From contig CAVTIA010000007.1 in assembly GCA_963734635.1 (NCBI GenBank), positions 186,001-250,000 of the forward strand: a stretch of DNA of 64,000 nt. The letters are read 5' to 3'. Positions 7,445-17,511 of this stretch are shown piece by piece (position 1 is the stretch's first letter; the number at the start of each line of letters is the position of its first letter). Source of the stretch: DATCJA01 sp963734635 (GTDB taxonomy: Bacteria; Acidobacteriota; Vicinamibacteria; Vicinamibacterales; UBA2999). The translations under genes were made by a program, and so were the position numbers. Under the pieces are notes generated by a model. That model was not told where the DNA came from. It searched no databases and worked only from the letters and a program-made list of their open reading frames with translations.

Positions 7445-9289
7445 ATGTCGACCAAAGGCACACACATTCCAGACTGGCTCGCCGTACCGTTTGCCGGCAT
7501 CACGCCTGCGCCCACACAGGAGAAAGGTCAGGATCTGTTCCCGACCGGCAACTGGCGGGCGATCCGGCCCGTGTATCGCGACAAGATGCCGCCCTGCAAC
7601 AACGCGTGCGGGACCAACGAGAAGATTCAGGGCTATCTCGACCTCGTGAAGCGCGGCAAGTATCTCGATGCCTATGCGCTCATCAAGGAAGACATGCCGT
7701 TTCCCTCGGTGACCGGCCGCGTGTGTTATCACCCGTGCGAGCAGGCGTGCAATCGCGGCAAGTACGACGAGGCGATTTCGATCCGTGCCGTCGAGCGGTT
7801 TCTCGGCGATCTCGGACAAGCGCTGGCGCGCGACGTGGTGACGGCCGGGCCGCCCAATGGAAAGAAGGTGGCGGTTGTCGGATCGGGTCCGGCCGGACAC
7901 AGCGCCGCATATCAGTTGGCCCGTCTCGGGTACGAAGTCACGATCTTCGAAAAGTCACCGAGGGCCGGCGGTCTGAACAGAGGCGGCATTCCCGACTGGG
8001 TGCTTCCGCAGGACGTGCTCGATCGGGAGATCGAGCGCCTCATTGAGCTGGGCATCACGATCAAAACCAACACCGAGGTTGGTAAGGACGTCAGCTGGGA
8101 CGACCTCAAGAACAAGTACGACGCCTGCGTCCTGGCGGTCGGTCTCACCGAACCGAACAGTGTTCGCGCGGAAGGCGAGGACAAAGCCGGCGTGCTCTAC
8201 GGGCTGCCGTTCCTGCGCGACATCGGAATGGGGACCTCCACGGTCAAGGTCGGTGCGCGGGTTGCCGTCATCGGCGGCGGCAACACTGCGATCGACTGCG
8301 CCAGGGAAGCGCTGCGCCAGGGCGCCGAAGAAGTGACGATGATCACCGTGGAGCAGAACACCTCCGAGATGCCAGCGGTGCCCGAAGATCTGCACGACAT
8401 GCTCGAAGAGGGCGTCGAGTTGATGCACGGCAAGGCCATGACGGCCGTGGTTGGCAACGGCCGCGTGGAAGCGCTGCAGCTCTACCCCGCCCGATTCAGC
8501 GGCGCGATCAATGCCTCGCCAATCACCGTCGATCGTGAGGCGCCGGGCGAGCGCTTCGCTGTGGACAACGTCATCATCGCCGTGGGCCAGCATGCGTCGC
8601 TCAAGTGGCTGCCCGACGAGTTCAAGACGGAGAAAGGGACGATCAAGGTCGATCGGTTCGGACGCCTCGGCGACACGATGTTCTTTGCCGCCGGCGACAT
8701 CGTGCAGCTTGGCGCGGGTCAGCCGCTCATGGTCGTCAACTCGGTCGGCGACGGCAAGCGCACGGCATTCAATCTCGACAAGGTCGTGCGCGGCGAGCCG
8801 CTGCAGCCGCGGAAGACGCCGATCGACGTCATTACCGACCTCGCTCGGATGAATATGACGTACTTCCCGACGTTCCCGCGCGTGCAGCAGCCGATGCTCA
8901 ATCCCGTCAGCCGACGCCGCACGCAGGACGAGGTCATTCAGGCGTATACCGAAGATCAGGCGGTCGAAGAATCCAATCGCTGCTTCAGCTGCGGCACTTG
9001 CAACGCCTGCGACAACTGCTATCTGGTTTGTCCGGAACCGTGCATCGTGCGGCCGGAGAGGTCCAACGGCCTTTACAAGATCCTCGTCGACTACTGCAAA
9101 GGCTGCCGTGTGTGCATCGAGGAATGTCCGACCGGATGCCTCGAGGGCGTCCCGGAACTGGATTTCGACACAGGCGTCGTCCGGATGGACACGGCGTTCG
9201 CGATTACGCAGGGGCTGCACGGACGCCAGTCGGAGGAGCTGAAGAACCTTCCGGACCGTCCGGCGAAGGACATAGCGAATTGGCGCTGA
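7445..9289 (+). CDS. NAD(P)H/FAD flavoprotein fused to a two-cluster ferredoxin domain
   Basis: 614-residue electron-transfer subunit. N-terminal Cys-rich Fer4_20-type domain as in GltD/NfnB (CNNAC near residue 54, then VCYHPCEQAC), FAD-binding GSGPAG near 146-151, NAD(P)-binding GGGNTA near 277-282, and a C-terminal ferredoxin domain with CFSCGTCNACDNC from 513 and CKGCRVCIEECPTGC from 551. This joins a GltD-like NAD(P) module and the POR delta ferredoxin in one chain. It would pass electrons from the oxidoreductase core to NAD(P)+. It starts 9 bp after the gamma subunit. A duplicated hairpin unit follows 4 bp after the stop. Confidence 0.92.
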   Translation: MSTKGTHIPDWLAVPFAGITPAPTQEKGQDLFPTGNWRAIRPVYRDKMPPCNNACGTNEKIQGYLDLVKRGKYLDAYALIKEDMPFPSVTGRVCYHPCEQACNRGKYDEAISIRAVERFLGDLGQALARDVVTAGPPNGKKVAVVGSGPAGHSAAYQLARLGYEVTIFEKSPRAGGLNRGGIPDWVLPQDVLDREIERLIELGITIKTNTEVGKDVSWDDLKNKYDACVLAVGLTEPNSVRAEGEDKAGVLYGLPFLRDIGMGTSTVKVGARVAVIGGGNTAIDCAREALRQGAEEVTMITVEQNTSEMPAVPEDLHDMLEEGVELMHGKAMTAVVGNGRVEALQLYPARFSGAINASPITVDREAPGERFAVDNVIIAVGQHASLKWLPDEFKTEKGTIKVDRFGRLGDTMFFAAGDIVQLGAGQPLMVVNSVGDGKRTAFNLDKVVRGEPLQPRKTPIDVITDLARMNMTYFPTFPRVQQPMLNPVSRRRTQDEVIQAYTEDQAVEESNRCFSCGTCNACDNCYLVCPEPCIVRPERSNGLYKILVDYCKGCRVCIEECPTGCLEGVPELDFDTGVVRMDTAFAITQGLHGRQSEELKNLPDRPAKDIANWR

Positions 9290-9293
9290 GAGC

Positions 9294-9350
9294 AAGCGAT
9301 CGTAGTGTCCGGCTTTAGCAAGCGATCGTAGTGTCCGGCTTTAGCCGGAC
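9294..9350 (+). repeat. dispersed hairpin with 26-bp tandem duplication
   Basis: A 26-bp unit beginning AAGCGATCGTAGTGTCCGG occurs twice in tandem (9294-9319 and 9320-9345). Only the second copy completes the stem-loop GTCCGGCTTTAGCCGGAC (9333-9350: 7-bp stem, loop TTTA). It sits inside the oxidoreductase operon between flavoprotein and alpha-subunit genes, so it more likely tunes mRNA stability or processing than ends transcription. Confidence 0.8.
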
Positions 9351-9362
9351 CGGGAGAAACTG

Positions 9363-10568
9363 ATGGCGACTGCAGTGGCAACGAAGAAGAAAGTTCGCAT
9401 CAATGGGTGCGTGGCGGCAGCGCAGGCGGCCAAGTACGCCGACGTCGATGTGATCACGGCGTATCCAATCCGCCCCTACACCGCGACGATGATGGCGCTG
9501 GCGCAGATGGTGGCCAACGGCGAGCTCGACGCGGAGTACATCGTGGCGGACAGCGAGCACTCACAGCTCAGCATCGCTCACGGTGCCTCCTCGAGTGGCG
9601 CGCGCGTGTTCACCGGCAGCTCCGGTGTCGGCGTGCAGTTCGCCTATGAGCTGTACTCGCCCATCTCGGGCAGCCGCATGCCGGTGCAGATGATGATTGC
9701 GGACCGGACGCTCGACCCTCCCGGCGACTTCGGGTCCGAGCACACCGACGCGCTCTCCACGCGCGACATGGGCTGGCTCATGGGTTGGTCGTGCGACGCG
9801 CAGGAGGCGTTCGACAATCATCTGCTCGGGTTCCGGATCGGCGAGGATCCCCGCGTGCTCCTGCCGCAGATGGTGTGCCAGGACGGATTCTTCGTTTCAC
9901 ACATCACCACAGACGTGGAGCTGCCTGATTCAGGCCAGGTGAAGGAATTCCTGCCGCCGTACAAGCATCCGTATCCACTTGACCCGCGGCATCCGGTGTC
10001 TCACGGACCGCAGATCATGCCGGAGCAGGGTCCGCCGCTGCAGCTGGAGCGTGCCCGCGCGATGGAAGGGGCCGTGCCGGTCATCGAAGAGGTACATAAG
10101 GAATTCGGACGAATCTTCGGCCGCGTCTACGATCCGTGGCTCGAGGAATTCATGACCGACGACGCGGATGTCGTGTTCTTTCTCCAGGGCGGCCATGGCG
10201 TGACAGCGCGGTACGCGATTCGCCACCTGCGAGCGCGCGGCGCCAAGGTCGGCATGGTGCGGCTCAAGACCATTCGGCCGTATCCGACTGACCGCGTGAT
10301 GGCGAGCCTCAGCAGGTTCAAGGTCGTCGGCGTCATCGAAACCAACATGGGTCTCGGCAGCGTGAGCAGCGGCGGTTCGCTGTATGCCGAGGCGGTCGCA
10401 GCGCTTTATGAGAGCCCGAAGCGGCCACTCGTGCTGTCGTTCATGGCGGGAATGGGCGGTGAAGCCATCGTGCTCAAAGAGTTCTACTGGATGACGAACA
10501 AAATGCTCGAAGCCCAGAAGCGGGGCGGTATCGAAAAGCGCACGCACTGGGTCGGATTTGAGGAGTAA
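9363..10568 (+). CDS. 2-oxoacid:acceptor oxidoreductase, alpha subunit
   Basis: 401-residue PorA/KorA-type subunit that carries the pyrimidine-binding half of the thiamine-diphosphate site. Readable motifs: INGCVAAAQAAK, DVITAYPIRPYTATM (the family's TAYPITPxT motif, altered), HGASSSGARVFTGSSG, and the C-terminal domain with MVRLKTIRPYPTD and GVIETNMGLGS. It follows the flavoprotein gene after the 71-bp spacer that contains the hairpin duplication. Size and order relative to the beta subunit are normal for the family. Confident as a 2-oxoacid oxidoreductase; the substrate (aromatic versus aliphatic 2-oxoacid) is not decided by sequence reading. Confidence 0.9.
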   Translation: MATAVATKKKVRINGCVAAAQAAKYADVDVITAYPIRPYTATMMALAQMVANGELDAEYIVADSEHSQLSIAHGASSSGARVFTGSSGVGVQFAYELYSPISGSRMPVQMMIADRTLDPPGDFGSEHTDALSTRDMGWLMGWSCDAQEAFDNHLLGFRIGEDPRVLLPQMVCQDGFFVSHITTDVELPDSGQVKEFLPPYKHPYPLDPRHPVSHGPQIMPEQGPPLQLERARAMEGAVPVIEEVHKEFGRIFGRVYDPWLEEFMTDDADVVFFLQGGHGVTARYAIRHLRARGAKVGMVRLKTIRPYPTDRVMASLSRFKVVGVIETNMGLGSVSSGGSLYAEAVAALYESPKRPLVLSFMAGMGGEAIVLKEFYWMTNKMLEAQKRGGIEKRTHWVGFEE

Positions 10569-10600
10569 AATTCACACGTCACAAGTCCCCAGGAGGATCG

Positions 10601-11665
10601 ATGGCTGCGATTGAAGTCGAACGGCAGATGCTGCCGATGTTCCAGAGCCCGAACCAGGGGGCTCGGTTCTACAATCCCGAACTGCCCGCGACCGAGCCGT
10701 TCGTGCCGGGTCACCGGACGTGTGCGGGTTGTGGACCGTCGATCCAGTACCGGATGACGAGCAAGGCGTCGGGCGACAACACCATTCTGGTCGGCCCGAC
10801 CGGCTGCATGTATGTGGCGAACAGCTCGTACCTCTGCACCCCCTACAACGTGCCCTGGGCGCACACGCAGATCGGCAGCGCCGGCAGCTTCACTGCGGGC
10901 GTCGCGGCTGCGTACGAAGCGATGATTCGCAAGGGCAAGTGGAAGGGCGCTTTTCCGAACATCATCTGCGAGGCAGGCGACGGCAGCGCGTCGGATATCG
11001 GGCTCGCGTCGATTTCTGGCGCGCTCTACCGGAATCACGACTGCCTGATCATCTGCTACGACAACGAGCAGTACGCGAACACCGGCATTCAGGCCTCGTC
11101 GCGGACGCCCTACGGCGGCATGACGACCTTTTCGCCTCCGGGCCCGATGGTTCCGGAAGCCAAGACGCTGTTCCCCAAGGACCTCGCTCGCATGATGGCG
11201 GCCGGTCATCCACACTGCTACGTGGCGACGGCGAGCGTCGGCTACCCCATCGACCTGATGAACAAGGTGCGCAAGGGGCTCAACTTCAAGGGCGCGGCGT
11301 ACCTGATGATCTACACACCGTGCCAGAAGGGGTTCGTGTACGAGACGCCGCGCTCGATCGATCTCGGCCGGCTGGTGGTCGAATGCGGGCTGTATCCGAT
11401 CTGGGAATGGAACCCCGACAAGCGCGAGTACGATTACACCTTCCGCCCGCAGAGCATGCGGCCGGTCTCCGAGTACCTGAAGCTGCAGGGACGCTTCGGC
11501 CACCTCCACGCCGAACACATCGCCACACTGCAGAAGTTTGCCAACGAGCAGTGGAAAATGATGGGCGTCGAGCTGCCGGAGGCCCTGATGCGCGCCGCAG
11601 ACGCGAAAAACCTCGTGGATATGGCGTCAGTGGAAGCGGCCGCTGCTGTGGCGCAGACCGTCTAG
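10601..11665 (+). CDS. 2-oxoacid:acceptor oxidoreductase, beta (TPP-binding) subunit
   Basis: 354-residue catalytic subunit. The thiamine-diphosphate motif is GDGSASDIG (from residue 126), followed by the conserved YDNEQYANTG. Cysteines in CAGCG near the N terminus and in YTPCQKG near residue 245 match the [4Fe-4S] ligands of PorB-type subunits. AGGAGG lies 5 bases before the ATG. It is the last intact gene of the operon. The long hydrophilic C terminus past the conserved core is compatible with the phenylglyoxylate-dehydrogenase branch, but this assignment is tentative. Confidence 0.92.
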   Translation: MAAIEVERQMLPMFQSPNQGARFYNPELPATEPFVPGHRTCAGCGPSIQYRMTSKASGDNTILVGPTGCMYVANSSYLCTPYNVPWAHTQIGSAGSFTAGVAAAYEAMIRKGKWKGAFPNIICEAGDGSASDIGLASISGALYRNHDCLIICYDNEQYANTGIQASSRTPYGGMTTFSPPGPMVPEAKTLFPKDLARMMAAGHPHCYVATASVGYPIDLMNKVRKGLNFKGAAYLMIYTPCQKGFVYETPRSIDLGRLVVECGLYPIWEWNPDKREYDYTFRPQSMRPVSEYLKLQGRFGHLHAEHIATLQKFANEQWKMMGVELPEALMRAADAKNLVDMASVEAAAAVAQTV

Positions 11666-11677
11666 GCCGTGACGTCG

Positions 11678-12089
11678 ATGAGCAACCCAACCAATCCGCC
11701 CGCCGCCGCCGTGGCTGCAGGACAGCTACATCGTCAACGAAGGCAAGAAGCGCGGCTCGACTCGCGACGTGCGGGCCGAGGCGGTGCACGACCGCTTCTA
11801 CACGGTCCTTCGCGTGCACGGCGGCGACGCCATCCTGACTGACAACTGGCACACGTCCGAAGTGCTGGACCACGCACGCAAGAACTTCGAGGGCTACACG
11901 TTCGCCATGCGCACGCTGGAGGCCTGGGGCGCGATGATCGAAGACGATCACCGCGCCTACTACACGGCCGGCGGGACGGGTCTGGGTGATGGACCTGGAG
12001 CCGGCCGCGGGCAAGAAGCCGCGTCTGCCAGGCACCGGCTCACCACCGCGCGCGTGCGCGGCGGAGACCCCGGCTCCGGCAAGAAGTGA
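11678..12089 (+). pseudogene. hypothetical protein, frameshifted
   Basis: Coding sequence broken by at least two frameshifts. Starting at ATG 11678, the frame changes near 11700; a well-behaved segment then reads DSYIVNEGKKRGSTRDVRAE...FYTVLRVHGGDAILTDNWHT and later YTFAMRTLEAWGAMIEDDHR, and another change follows near 11975. No family recognised. It lies in the stretch where every gene up to about 15 kb is broken, so sequence error is at least as likely as real decay. Confidence 0.45.
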
Positions 12090-12516
12090 ACACAACGCGG
12101 CGACGCATTCTGCTCATCGACGACACGCCGCAGATCGCCGAGCTGTTGACGTTCGCGCTGCGCGACCACGGCTACGACGTCGTCGCCACCGGCTACACGG
12201 ACACGTCAACGAGTACGTCGTCAGCATCGCGCCGATGCGCTCGTGCTCGACTGTTCCGCCTTCGACATGAGCGAGTCGCTCTTCGACACGGTGCGGGGCA
12301 ACCAGGATCACGCCGAGTCTTCCGGTCGTCATCATCAGCGACACGCCGGAGGAGGCTGACGCGAGCCTTCGTTCCCGGCAGGCCGACCGAGTGCTGCTCA
12401 TTCCGAAACCGTTCACCGGCTCGCAGGTCGCCCGCGCGCTGGATCAACTGCTGATCGGCGTAGTCGGGAGCGTGCGGGAGCTACCATCCACTGACCCACT
12501 ACGACTATCGAGCTAG
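12086..12516 (+). pseudogene. response-regulator receiver-like protein, frameshifted
   Basis: Start RRILLIDDTPQIAELLTFAL is a classic receiver beta1/alpha1 with the acidic DD pair. The frame then moves by +1 to DALVLDCSAFDMSESLF (the phosphoacceptor Asp in LDCS), and again by +1 to PVVIISDTPEEA and VLLIPKPFTGSQVARAL, which supplies the conserved Thr/Ser and Lys-Pro switch residues. With both shifts corrected it is a single-domain receiver of about 140 residues without an output domain. The cognate kinase is not in the window. Confidence 0.7.
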
Positions 12517-12521
12517 TGACT

Positions 12522-12846
12522 ATGCCTCTGTGGAGCATGGACGACTGGCAGTACCTCGAGCGCCAGGTCGTCACCGATCCGAAGGGCCGGCAGTGGTCTG
12601 TCGCGCTGATGGACGTGCTCGGACAGGAGGGCGATCCCGACATGCCGAGCCACATGCTCGAACTCCAGTACTGCGTCGGGACGGTATTTCACGCTCATTT
12701 ACTCGGGCAGCGGGACCCTTCAGTGGGAACGCGGCTACCCGTCGCTGCCGGAGGCGACTAGCGCATACGAACGTCTGCTCGCGGCCGTCATCGACGGCCG
12801 CCTCGATCCGTCACAGCCGGTGTTCCGGGAAGACCTGGAAGATTAA
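12522..12846 (+). pseudogene. small hypothetical protein, one frameshift
   Basis: ATG 12522 opens MPLWSMDDWQYLERQVVTD; the frame shifts near 12685 and continues YFTLIYSGSGTLQWERGYPS...FREDLED to TAA at 12844-12846. About 107 residues when corrected, acidic, no recognised domain. It follows the receiver gene almost immediately and may be co-transcribed with it. Function unknown. Confidence 0.5.
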
Positions 12847-12886
12847 CGCTCCGGACGCCCGGCTTCGTGCGTAGTCTCGGCGAGCA

Positions 12887-15003
12887 TTACACGGCCGGCG
12901 CCAGCACGTAGGGCACGTCGTACACGTAGTCGTGCGCCTGCAGCGCCTTCTCGAGCCGGGCGCGGCTCGCCGGATCGCCGGCGCTCGCGAGCTTCGCCAG
13001 CAGATCGCTCACGGTCGCTGAAGATCGCGTCGAGGATCGCCGTCGCGATCGGCCTCGGGCTGCTCGATGATGCGACAGCAGCACGCGCGAGCCGTACTTG
13101 ATCCATCGCGGCTGCGGCACCAGCCGGCCGTCCGGCCCGGCGTCCACGACCTGCCGCTTGCAGGATCTGCAGCACCAGCTCCGCGTCCGTCTGCTCGTAG
13201 TCGACGCCGAGCTTCTTGAAGAGCTGCCTTCACCGTCTCGCGGCGCTCGTCGAGCAGCTGCACGAACAGCTCCGGCGTGACGCGCTCCCCTTTCTTCGTC
13301 ATCTGGCCGTCGGCGGTGAGCTCCGACGCCGTGGAGCGACGGTGAGATACAGGAAGTGCCAGAAGATCTCGTAGGTCGCCAGATCGTTCATGAACCGCAG
13401 GCCGGTGCTCGGATCGTCGATGGCCGCGGCGTTGTTGCCCTGGAGCTGCTGGTACATGAACTCGGTGGCCATGTACATCGCGTAGCGCAGGCCGTCTTCG
13501 GTCGTCGGCCCCTGCGGCCGCGCGAGCAGGCGCTCGCGCGCCTCGCTCCGAGAAGAGCTTCTCGACCGTCAGATCGGCCTCGGTGAGTTCCAGCGGGCGT
13601 GATACGTGCCGTCCGTCGAGCAGGCCGAGGCCCTCGAGCCGCGCGCGTTCGTCCGGCCGTCAGCTTGTCGACGACGCGCCTGCAGCTCATCGACGTCGGT
13701 GACGAGCGGCTCGCGGCCGGCCTCGACGTAGTCGCGCGCGACGGTGGCGACCCAGCTCTGTCGATAGGTGTCGTGCAGCGTGCCGTTGATCCGGAAGAGG
13801 CCGGTCAGCCGCTCGCGCAGCTTGTCGAACCAGATGTCGCGCAGCGCCTTGGCGTCGTGCTCGGGCGCGCGCGGGTTCTGCATCTGCGCCGCCATGCCCG
13901 CCGATCGGCATCCCGCCGGCCAGCAGCGCCAGCAGCGCGTTGCGCATCGTGTAGTAGATCATCGACGACTCGGTCATCGTGATGGTGTGCGGGTTCGGGA
14001 TCACCATCGCCGGGTCGTGGCGGAACATCTCCTCGCGGCTGTTGATGTAGTCCCAGCGGCCGACGTTCGGGCCGATCAGGTTCTCGCGCAGCACCCACAT
14101 GATCACTTCCTGCTGCAGCGCGTACTCGGCGCGCTCGTTCAGCATCTTGATCTTCAGCGTGCCGCGCGGACGCCCATCGCCTCTTCGAGCTCCTTCAGCA
14201 GCGTCGCCGACGAGCCGCGCCTCCTGCCACGTCTCGATCTTCGGAATGTAGTAGTAGATGCCGGAGCCGTTCCGCTGCTGCGATGTCGAAGTTGTTGAGC
14301 GCGTGGATGACGAGGGCGGGAATCGATCGCCGGCACCGGCTCGCCGGCCGACCGAGATCTGTCGGTTGCGCAGGTGCAGGCCCGGCACGCGGTGGAAGAT
14401 CGTCGGCCACTTCTCGGACGGCCCGTCGATCCTGTAGGTCCGCTTCTTCGTCGGATGCTCGTACGGCTTGCCGTCCCACTCGTGCGCGAGGATGTCGCCC
14501 AGGTTCTGCCACGCGCGATACAGCTGGTCCTTGTAGTCGCCGCCGGCGTCTTCCCAGTCCCACATCCACTGACGACGCGCCGCTGTTGAGCGCGCCATCG
14601 CCATGCCGAGGTCGATCGCCGGACCGGTGCCTTCGAGACCGGGGCGCATCGTGTCGGCGGGAATCGGAACCGTTGGATTCAGCCGCCAGGCATCGGGCGT
14701 CGCGCGTCCGAAGAAGCCGTCGAGCATCCCGCGCCGGATCGCTTCAACCGTCGGCGGTATGGCCGTCGGCGTCGCTGATCTCTGTCGCCGGGAGGCAGGA
14801 AGTCGTACCGCGCGCCGCTCCGCGCAACCTGTTCCTGGAACGGCATGCCGTGCCGCCAGCAGTTCCTGGAGTTCGCCGTCGATCGCCTGCACGAGGCGTT
14901 CGATGACGTCTTCGACGACCAGCGTGCGGCCGTTGACCGTTTTGGGTCCGAACAGCTGCGCGTACTGTTCGCGGATGTCAGGACGGATCTGCAGGGTTGT
15001 CAC
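12887..15003 (-). pseudogene. malate synthase-like protein, multiply frameshifted
   Basis: GTG 15003 has GGAGG 6 bases upstream. Segments in changing frames add up to a malate synthase-type TIM barrel of about 700 residues: VPIPADTMRPGLEGTGP, QWMWDWEDAGGDYKDQL, YYYIPKIETWQEARLV, GTLKIKMLNERAEYALQQEV, NVGRWDYINSREEMFRHDP, TITMTESSMIYYTMRNALLA, GGMAAQMQNPRAPEHDA, and a C terminus ending YVLAPAV. The WDYI and GGMAA signatures match the glyoxylate-bypass enzyme that condenses glyoxylate with acetyl-CoA. At least six frame changes interrupt it. Isocitrate lyase is not in the window. Either the gene is decayed or this stretch was poorly sequenced. Confidence 0.8.
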
Positions 15004-15131
15004 CAGGAGCCTCCAGAGGTTGGCAAAGAGTCGTTCTTTGCGAGCCCGTCGGCAGGATCCGGCGGAAGTACGAGGTCTTCCCGCCACCCAGGGCGTGGTC
15101 ATCAAGGCGGGCCGCCGCTCGGGCTTCGAGC

Positions 15132-15939
15132 GTGTGCTGGCGTGCCGCTGGCGCGTGGTCCCTTGTCGTCGTTCTCACGTTCCTGATCGTCCTGGTTCTT
15201 CAGGTGTACTGGATTAACCTCGTGCCCTGGTGGCAGGTGCCACGCTGGGCTGCGCAGCATCCGCTGGCGCTCGCGGCGCTGCTGGCTCCTGCCCTCATCG
15301 CCGTTGCCGTGCAGTATTTCCTGCATCGCCGCCTCCGCGCGGCGTTGACGCTCGACGCGCTGTTTGCCTTCGCGCCGCGCGCGGCGCAGGCCCGAACACT
15401 GGCAGCGGCATCGGCCGCGGCTCTGCTGGCGGTCGTCGTCAGCCGCGCGCCGGACACCGTGCAGCTGGAGAAGAGCGAACAGCCGCCCGAAGCGCGGTAT
15501 GGCAACACGCTCACGCACGCGCGCGAATGCGGTGCGTCCTACTACGACGAGTCGACGCAGTTCTACGACGTGAGCGTTCGTGTTGGTGGGTACAATCCGT
15601 CCGGCACCTATGCGCTGCGCGTCGAACTTCGATACGCGGACCCCGACTCCGTCAATTTCTGCAACGTGTGGACCAGCGCGCCGTTCCAGTTGGCGACGCC
15701 GGCAGCCGACGTCGACGCGCGGTGGGATGAAGATACTCGCCCCGAATCGGATCCGCTTCATCGAGATTAGGAGGCCCAGAGATGCGTTCGTGGGCTCGAC
15801 GCATGTCGTGTTCACTCTCGTTCACCCGCGGCGTTCCCCACCGCAGCGACCTGTCGAGGGGACTGCAACGCTGGTGTTTGGCGATTACGTGCAGCATTCC
15901 GCTCCGGCATCGATTTCCCCGAGCGACTGGGACGAATAG
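15132..15939 (+). pseudogene. hypothetical membrane protein, one frameshift
   Basis: Start taken as GTG 15132, just before a strong hydrophobic segment (LVVVLTFLIVLVLQVYWINL). A second membrane span (LALAALLAPALIAVAVQYFL) and a third near residue 90 follow, then a periplasmic-type domain with paired Cys. The frame shifts by +1 near 15730 and then ends ...TATLVFGDYVQHSAPASISP to the stop at 15937-15939. No family recognised. Only 128 bp separate its start from the malate synthase start, so the two are divergently transcribed. Confidence 0.5.
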
Positions 15940-15940
15940 C

Positions 15941-17499
15941 CGCGCGTTCGTCGCCGTCCTGGTGCTAAGCCTCGCGTCGCCTGCATTCGCACAGTCACCT
16001 GACGTGTCGATCTTCAAGCTGCTGGGGACCTCGCGCGCGCACAGACCTCGGATAGAGTCGCGGCATTCGTCGAAACACTGCTGCGGCGGACCTACGGCGG
16101 CGCAATCGAGGAGTCGAACCGTCCGGAGGTGATTCATACCCGGCTGGCGGAGGTCGCGGCGAGGTCTCCACGCACCCTAATCTTCGTGATCGGCAATAGA
16201 GCCACGGTCGCCGAGCTTGCGATCGCCGACGCACGACAGCCGGTGCTCGATCGGCTGCAGCTCGACCCGGTGAACCCGCGCTCTGCTGGCGTGCCCTTCT
16301 ATCTCTTTGCACGGGCGCAGACGGTCGAGGCGCTTCGCCGCAACCCGTCCGAACGGCGACGGGTCGCATTCGGCGTCAGCAACCAGAGCCGAGACCTGTT
16401 CGATGCGACCGAGGCGAGCGTGGTTCTGGAACGTATTCTCGGGACGAGACCCGAGGTGGTGCGAACTACCAACGATCACGGCGAGCTGCTGGATTATCTG
16501 CTTGCACCGCCCGGCGATCAGAAGCGCGTCGATCTCGTCGGGATATACGACGAAGACCCTTCGGTGCTGCTCCACGACTTTCTCGAAACGTACCGGCCGC
16601 GTGCGCCGATCGCGATCGATGCGTTGCGCGTCCAGCTGTATCTCCTCCCGACTAAGGATCGGAATTATGCGCCGCAGCTTCAACGAGCGGGGCAGACGGG
16701 ATCCACGTTCGCGATCGTGCCCGACGAGAAGCTGCGTTTCTATGATTTGACCGGGATTCTTCCTGCAGACGGCAGCGATGGCTTCGTCACGCTCTCCCCG
16801 TCCCTGAAGGCGACCTCGGCGTCGGGCCGAACGGACATCCCGGTGATGTTGAGCAACGCACGCACGATTCTCGGCGACACCGCCGCGGCCCGACGGGATA
16901 TGGCGAGATTTCAGCAGATCGTCAGCTTTGGGTATCTCGCCACGCTGCTGACCGACGAGGTTGGCAAGCGCTGTCAGGGGATGACCAGTCCTTTGTTTCA
17001 GACCTATCTGCTCCAGGCGTTTTTCGCCGACACGCAGAGCCTCCCGAAGGGACTGTCGCTCTGGAGCAACCTGCAGTTCACCGCCGCTCCCGCGCCTCGG
17101 TCGAAGCAGCAACCGCCCGTTGAGAGCGACCTCATTGAACGGATGGTCAACGAGCGGCTGAGGGCGCTGAATACGAGCACGAGGCAGCTCGATTACCGCA
17201 AGGTCGTCGACACCATGGCGCCGAGGCGAGCGTCCGTCCCCGTTCGTGAGCAGTTCACGCATGACGACGCCGGGATGTTTCGCCGGGCGGTCGACCAGGT
17301 TCGTCTGGTCGTGGACAACCCGCAGGCGAATCCGCAGGCCCTGGCTGAAGCGCGCCGGTCGTTCATCGAACTGCTGGTCAAGAACAAGGGACCGGCGTGT
17401 GTGCTTCCGGGCTTGGGTCTGTTCGGCGAGAGGGGCTACGACCCGTTTTTCTACCTCAGTGTGATTGATTCGCTGCTGTCCTTGCAGCCCGCAGGATAG
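15941..17499 (+). pseudogene. exported hypothetical protein, one frameshift
   Basis: Begins with a signal-peptide-like segment (FVAVLVLSLASPAFAQ, cleavage after AQ), then shifts frame near 16022 and continues as a long intact frame from about 16025 to 17499 (RVAAFVETLLRRTYGGAIEE... to LLSLQPAG). The start codon upstream of the signal peptide cannot be resolved; a further indel may be there. About 510 residues. Contains CQGM and an isolated ACVLPG near the C terminus but no family I recognise. The next gene follows after 12 bp, so this and the next two genes look like one envelope-protein operon. Confidence 0.55.
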
Positions 17500-17511
17500 G
17501 GAGGGAGGGAC

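Noticed and set aside
6512..7900. Minus-strand open frame of 462 codons across the ATPase/gamma-subunit junction
   Set aside because: Antisense to three well-supported genes with clear motifs; it has no domain and an atypical His/Arg/Ala composition.
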